This document shows positions 61,247-64,000 of a DNA stretch of 64,000 nucleotides, in pieces (the first letter of the stretch is position 1; every line of letters starts with the position of its first letter). Position numbers and translations under genes: made by a program. Below the pieces are notes generated by a model that did no database searches, was not told the origin of the DNA, and saw only the letters and a program-made list of their open reading frames with translations. Source of the DNA: Clostridiaceae bacterium Marseille-Q4149 (GTDB lineage: Bacteria; Bacillota; Clostridia; Oscillospirales; Oscillospiraceae); the NCBI GenBank assembly GCA_018228685.1, contig CP073691.1, positions 2,170,001 to 2,234,000 of the forward strand, written 5' to 3'.

Positions 61247-61999
61247 TCATAGCTTCGTTTTCTTTTCTTTGTCCTCCGGGGCCGCCGGGGCGGCGGCCTG
61301 TGCTTCCTCCGACAGGGAAAACTCATAATGCATGGCCAGGGCCTGGAACAGCTTCTGCATCACCTGCTCCGCCACGGTGCGGATGTCCAATCCCTCCACA
61401 AAACGCAGAATCTGCTGCACCTCCTCCTCCGGGACCTTATAGCCCCGCAGGCTCAGGGTCAGGAACATCCGCAGCTTCTTCTCCAGCGTCAGCGTCCCAT
61501 CGCAGGGGCGGACCATGTAGCCCCGCATAAGGCCGGCGGAGCCAAGCTCCAGGGTGTAGAAGTCCTCCTCCGTCAGCTCCGGCTGATAGGAGCCGAAGAT
61601 CCGGTACAGCTCCCGGGCGGTGGCCCGGAAAATAAACTCGGACACCTCGCTGTGGGTATAGCTCTCCACATAGATCTCCCGCAGGTTCTCGTTCAGCTCC
61701 GTCAGGGTCATCTGGATGGCGGTCTCCGCGGCGTAGACATAGGCGGGGGGCAGCTGCTTCCCGGTGACGTCCCGGGCCATGGAGAACTGGTTAGAGAACA
61801 TGAACTCCGCCAGCTCCGTCAGGACGCCGTCCTTGGCCCGGAAGATATTCTGGAAAATGCTGTTGGACACCGCCGCCTTGTGAACGATCTCCGCCACGGT
61901 GGTTTTTTTGTAACCCTGCTCCAGAAACAGCTTGACGCAGACCGTCAGGATCCGTTTTTTGGCGGGCAGACTGGCGCTTGTGATGGTCGTAATACGCAC
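61247..61999 (-). CDS. TetR-family transcriptional regulator
   Basis: The 250-residue regulator has an N-terminal HTH (AKKRILTVCVKLFLEQGYKK, VAEIVHKAAVSNSIFQNIF) and a ligand-binding helical domain. I set the start at GTG 61999 (AGGGAAGGAA just upstream). ATGs at 62020 and 62029 lie on or before the predicted transcript start and inside a palindrome that looks like the operator. The C-terminus is Ala/Lys/Glu-rich. No efflux gene is next to it; an open frame fragment downstream (61130-61250) is too short to call. Confidence 0.88.
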   Translation of the reverse strand: MRITTITSASLPAKKRILTVCVKLFLEQGYKKTTVAEIVHKAAVSNSIFQNIFRAKDGVLTELAEFMFSNQFSMARDVTGKQLPPAYVYAAETAIQMTLTELNENLREIYVESYTHSEVSEFIFRATARELYRIFGSYQPELTEEDFYTLELGSAGLMRGYMVRPCDGTLTLEKKLRMFLTLSLRGYKVPEEEVQQILRFVEGLDIRTVAEQVMQKLFQALAMHYEFSLSEEAQAAAPAAPEDKEKKTKL

Positions 62000-62014
62000 T
62001 TCCTTCCCTATATT

Positions 62015-62059
62015 TGGCATGCATGCCATGATTGTAACAGAGATTTTCGGAAAAGGCAA
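62015..62059 (-). promoter_or_regulatory. tetR promoter and palindromic operator
   Basis: On the minus strand, TTGCCT (62059-62054), a 17-bp spacer and TACAAT (62036-62031) are followed by the perfect 14-bp palindrome TGGCATGCATGCCA (62028-62015) over the expected start point. Autorepression by the TetR protein is likely. Confidence 0.7.
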
Positions 62060-62108
62060 GGGGAATTTGGAAAAAGCCCCGCGCCCCGGACGGGACGCAG
62101 GGGGCGGG

Positions 62109-63011
62109 TCAGAACAGGTCCAGGGTGTTGTCCAGATACAGGGCCTCCCGGACGTGAATGTGGTACTCCGGGCGGGTCAGATAGTGCAGCAGGAACTCCA
62201 GCAGCAGGGCGGTGCCCAGGCTGCGGCCCTCGATCTTGAACTGGGAAAAGCCCATGGGGAGATAAACGTCCCGGATATCGTTCACGCCGATGAAGCCGGG
62301 GTTCTCCATGGCCCGGGAGAAGCGATAGCCCCCGGCGGCGTCCGGGGCGGTGCAGCGGTGGACGGGACCCTCCAGGCCCAGGTTCTCCCGGCTGACGGAC
62401 CGGTAGCAGGCGGCCCGGTCCCGGCAGCCGAAGGCGCAGCACTCGTTGCACAGAAGCTCCGTCTTGTCCCGCAGGACCTGGGGCAGGGTGTCCAGCTGGC
62501 GGAAGGCCCGGTTCAGCCGGAAATCCGCCACCACATAGCGGAACTCCGGCCGCTCCAGCTCCCGGCGCAGCAGGGAAAAATCCGTCAGCACCTTGGTGGT
62601 GGAGGAGACGAAGTACAGCCCGGGATAGGTCCGGCGCAGATGGTCCAGCAGCAGGTCCGAGTGGACGATGACTCCGTTCTGCGGGCCGGGGCTTTCCGCC
62701 AGCAGGCGGCACAGCCGGTTGCAGCGGGGGTCCGACAGGTGCTCCGGCCGCAGCAGGGAGTTGCTGAAGGTCAGCCGGGCGGAGATGCCGTATTCCCGGG
62801 TCAGGGCCAGCACCTCCCGGGGGTCCCGGTCCCCGGACCCCACCCGGCCGCCGCCCCAGATGCAGTCCGCCGGTGCGCCATACAGGGAGGCGATGCGGCA
62901 CCAATCGTAAAAATACTCCCGGTGCTGCCGGAACAGCGGCAGAAACACCCGGTAAAAATCGTAAAATTCAAACAGGCCCGGCAGATGATAGCAGGCGGCG
63001 GATGCGGACAT
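62109..63011 (-). CDS. U32-peptidase-like Cys-rich protein
   Basis: The 300-residue protein starts at ATG 63011 (GGGAGGAG, 10 bp). The fold pattern resembles U32 family/TIM-barrel proteins (NGVIVHSDLLLDHLRRTYPG, YFVSSTTKVLTDFSLLRREL). It carries a cysteine cluster, LLCNECCAFGCRDRAACY, near residue 210, the place where U32 relatives bind an iron-sulfur cluster. Canonical U32 members act in tRNA/rRNA hydroxylation or ubiquinone synthesis, and many are unassigned. The TetR gene lies downstream on the same strand, about 110 bp away. Confidence 0.6.
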   Translation of the reverse strand: MSASAACYHLPGLFEFYDFYRVFLPLFRQHREYFYDWCRIASLYGAPADCIWGGGRVGSGDRDPREVLALTREYGISARLTFSNSLLRPEHLSDPRCNRLCRLLAESPGPQNGVIVHSDLLLDHLRRTYPGLYFVSSTTKVLTDFSLLRRELERPEFRYVVADFRLNRAFRQLDTLPQVLRDKTELLCNECCAFGCRDRAACYRSVSRENLGLEGPVHRCTAPDAAGGYRFSRAMENPGFIGVNDIRDVYLPMGFSQFKIEGRSLGTALLLEFLLHYLTRPEYHIHVREALYLDNTLDLF

Positions 63012-63079
63012 GGCGAAACGGCTCCTCCCTTGTGCGGATACCCCTACTGTACCACGCCGCCGGGAAAAAGGCAAGAAAA

Positions 63080-63109
63080 CAGCCCCCGGCGGGAATCCGC
63101 CGGGGGCTG
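63080..63109 (-). terminator. Terminator of the rpoBC operon
   Basis: CAGCCCCCGGCGG / CCGCCGGGGGCTG stem with a GAAT loop, about 30 bp past the rpoC stop on the minus strand, followed by TTTTCTTGCC. Confidence 0.85.
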
Positions 63110-63139
63110 CGTAACGAACCGTATATGCCCGGAGTCGTC

Positions 63140-64000
63140 TTACTCCTGGTCCTGCTCGTCCTGGCCGGGAGTTTCCTCCAGCACCTGGGCGGCGTCCTCC
63201 TGCAGGGCCTCCACGCCGGTGGCCTGCTCTTCGGGCTGCTCCTCCTGAAGCTCCTCCTCCGTCACGGGGACCAGCTCCTCGGCGAAGTGCCGATAGGCGT
63301 TCAGGCCGGTGCCGGCGGGGATCAGCTTGCCGATGATGACGTTCTCCTTCAGGCCCACCAGGTGGTCCACCTTGCCCTTGATGGCGGCCTCGGTGAGGAC
63401 CTTGGTGGTCTCCTGGAAGGACGCGGCAGACAGGAAGGAATCCGTGGCCAGAGAGGCCTTGGTGATGCCCATCAGAAGCTGGGTATAGGTGGCCTCCTGC
63501 AGAGGCTCGCCGTCCTCCCGGACCTCGCCCGCTTCGATGCGCTGGCGGACGCGCTCGTTCTCGTCCTCCACCTCCAGGACGTCGGCCATGGCGCCGGACA
63601 GCAGGCCGGTGTCGTTGGCGTCCTCCACCCGGACCTTGCGCATCATCTGGCGCACGATGACCTCGATGTGCTTATCGTTGATGTCCACGCCCTGCTGGCG
63701 GTACACCTTCAGGACCTCCTGGATCAGGTAGTTGTGCACGGCGGAGGCGCCGCGGATCCGCAGCACGTCGTGGGGGTTCAGGGCGCCGTCCTGCAGCTGT
63801 TTGCCCTTTTCGATGACGTCGCCGTCACGGACCTGCAGGCCGGTGTGGGGCACGGAATAGGTGCGGGTGTCGCCGTCGTCGGCGGTGACGATGATGTTCA
63901 GCAGACTGCCCTTGGTGGCCTCCTCGAAGCGGACCTTGCCGCCGATCTCGGCCAGAGTGGCCATCTTCTTGGGCTTGCGGGCCTCGAACAGTTCCTCCAC
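63140..64000 (-). CDS. rpoC: RNA polymerase beta' subunit, C-terminal part (5' end outside the window)
   Basis: The visible 286 residues are the C-terminal end of RpoC: an SBHM-like region ([19 protein letters not shown]), the conserved [32 protein letters not shown], and the jaw/clamp-closing [19 protein letters not shown] and [13 protein letters not shown]. The tail is Glu/Gln-rich and species-specific. The gene begins beyond position 64000. Confidence 0.97.
   Translation of the reverse strand: MEELFEARKPKKMATLAEIGGKVRFEEATKGSLLNIIVTADDGDTRTYSVPHTGLQVRDGDVIEKGKQLQDGALNPHDVLRIRGASAVHNYLIQEVLKVYRQQGVDINDKHIEVIVRQMMRKVRVEDANDTGLLSGAMADVLEVEDENERVRQRIEAGEVREDGEPLQEATYTQLLMGITKASLATDSFLSAASFQETTKVLTEAAIKGKVDHLVGLKENVIIGKLIPAGTGLNAYRHFAEELVPVTEEELQEEQPEEQATGVEALQEDAAQVLEETPGQDEQDQE

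Noticed and set aside
61130..61250. Short minus-strand frame downstream of the TetR gene (CGYEMIPAALLMALTIGRKK)
   Set aside because: It looks like the tail of a membrane-anchored protein but lacks a start and length; it may be a remnant, and cannot be supported as a gene.

Overview
The window reads as chromosomal DNA of a GC-rich, spore-forming, anaerobic gut Clostridia species, most likely Oscillospiraceae (Flavonifractor/Lawsonibacter/Oscillibacter-like). The taxonomic placement is inferred from sporulation genes (spoVAD-spoVAE, yabP-yabQ), Firmicutes gene order (rqcP-yabP-yabQ-divIC-S1 protein; dnaG-rpoD), TTGnnn-17-TATAAT promoters with strong GGAGG ribosome sites, and long cell-surface proteins with CxxC-ribbon repeats. 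No rRNA or tRNA gene was recognised.

Layout. 0-8 kb: a nitrogen-compound catabolic locus (YheO-type regulator and a fold-type II PLP enzyme on the minus strand; ygeY-ygeW-carbamate kinase and a BMP-type lipoprotein on the plus strand). 8-13.5 kb: two glycolipid genes, then an ABC importer of the NupOPQ type that probably works with the BMP lipoprotein. 13.5-20.3 kb: an NSS symporter, envelope proteins and an FMN alpha-hydroxyacid dehydrogenase. 20.4-26.7 kb: larC-larB-larE (nickel-pincer cofactor), a cupin, rpoD and dnaG. 26.8-38.6 kb: phosphate transport, spore genes, DegV, murC, the rqcP-yabPQ-divIC cluster, a methyltransferase and a P-loop NTPase.

38.6-45.4 kb is an AT-richer mobile element of about 6.8 kb, bounded by 11-bp inverted repeats. 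It carries mcrB-mcrC, a MobC-like protein, a striking array of hairpins and a large serine recombinase. It appears to have inserted into the loop of the NTPase gene's intrinsic terminator, leaving the two halves of that stem on either side. A GntR regulator and a KdpDE-like two-component system follow.

48.4-61.1 kb is the most interesting region. A sigma-70 promoter, a cobalamin riboswitch and an intrinsic terminator precede six plus-strand genes: a secreted protein with a transcobalamin-C-terminal-like (DUF4430) domain, broken by an apparent frameshift; a membrane-anchored alpha/alpha-toroid protein resembling the other half of transcobalamin or intrinsic factor; a MoxR ATPase; a DUF58 protein; a membrane transglutaminase-like protein lacking the usual nucleophilic Cys; and a 1759-residue surface protein with a PQQ-type beta-propeller. 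I infer a surface corrinoid-capture system made when B12 is scarce. The window ends with a TetR regulator, a U32-like protein and the 3' end of rpoC.

Intergenic DNA repeatedly holds palindrome-rich cassettes (16.5, 20.3, 33.2 and 37.0 kb) and a dispersed 64-bp repeat (9.6 and 37.1 kb).
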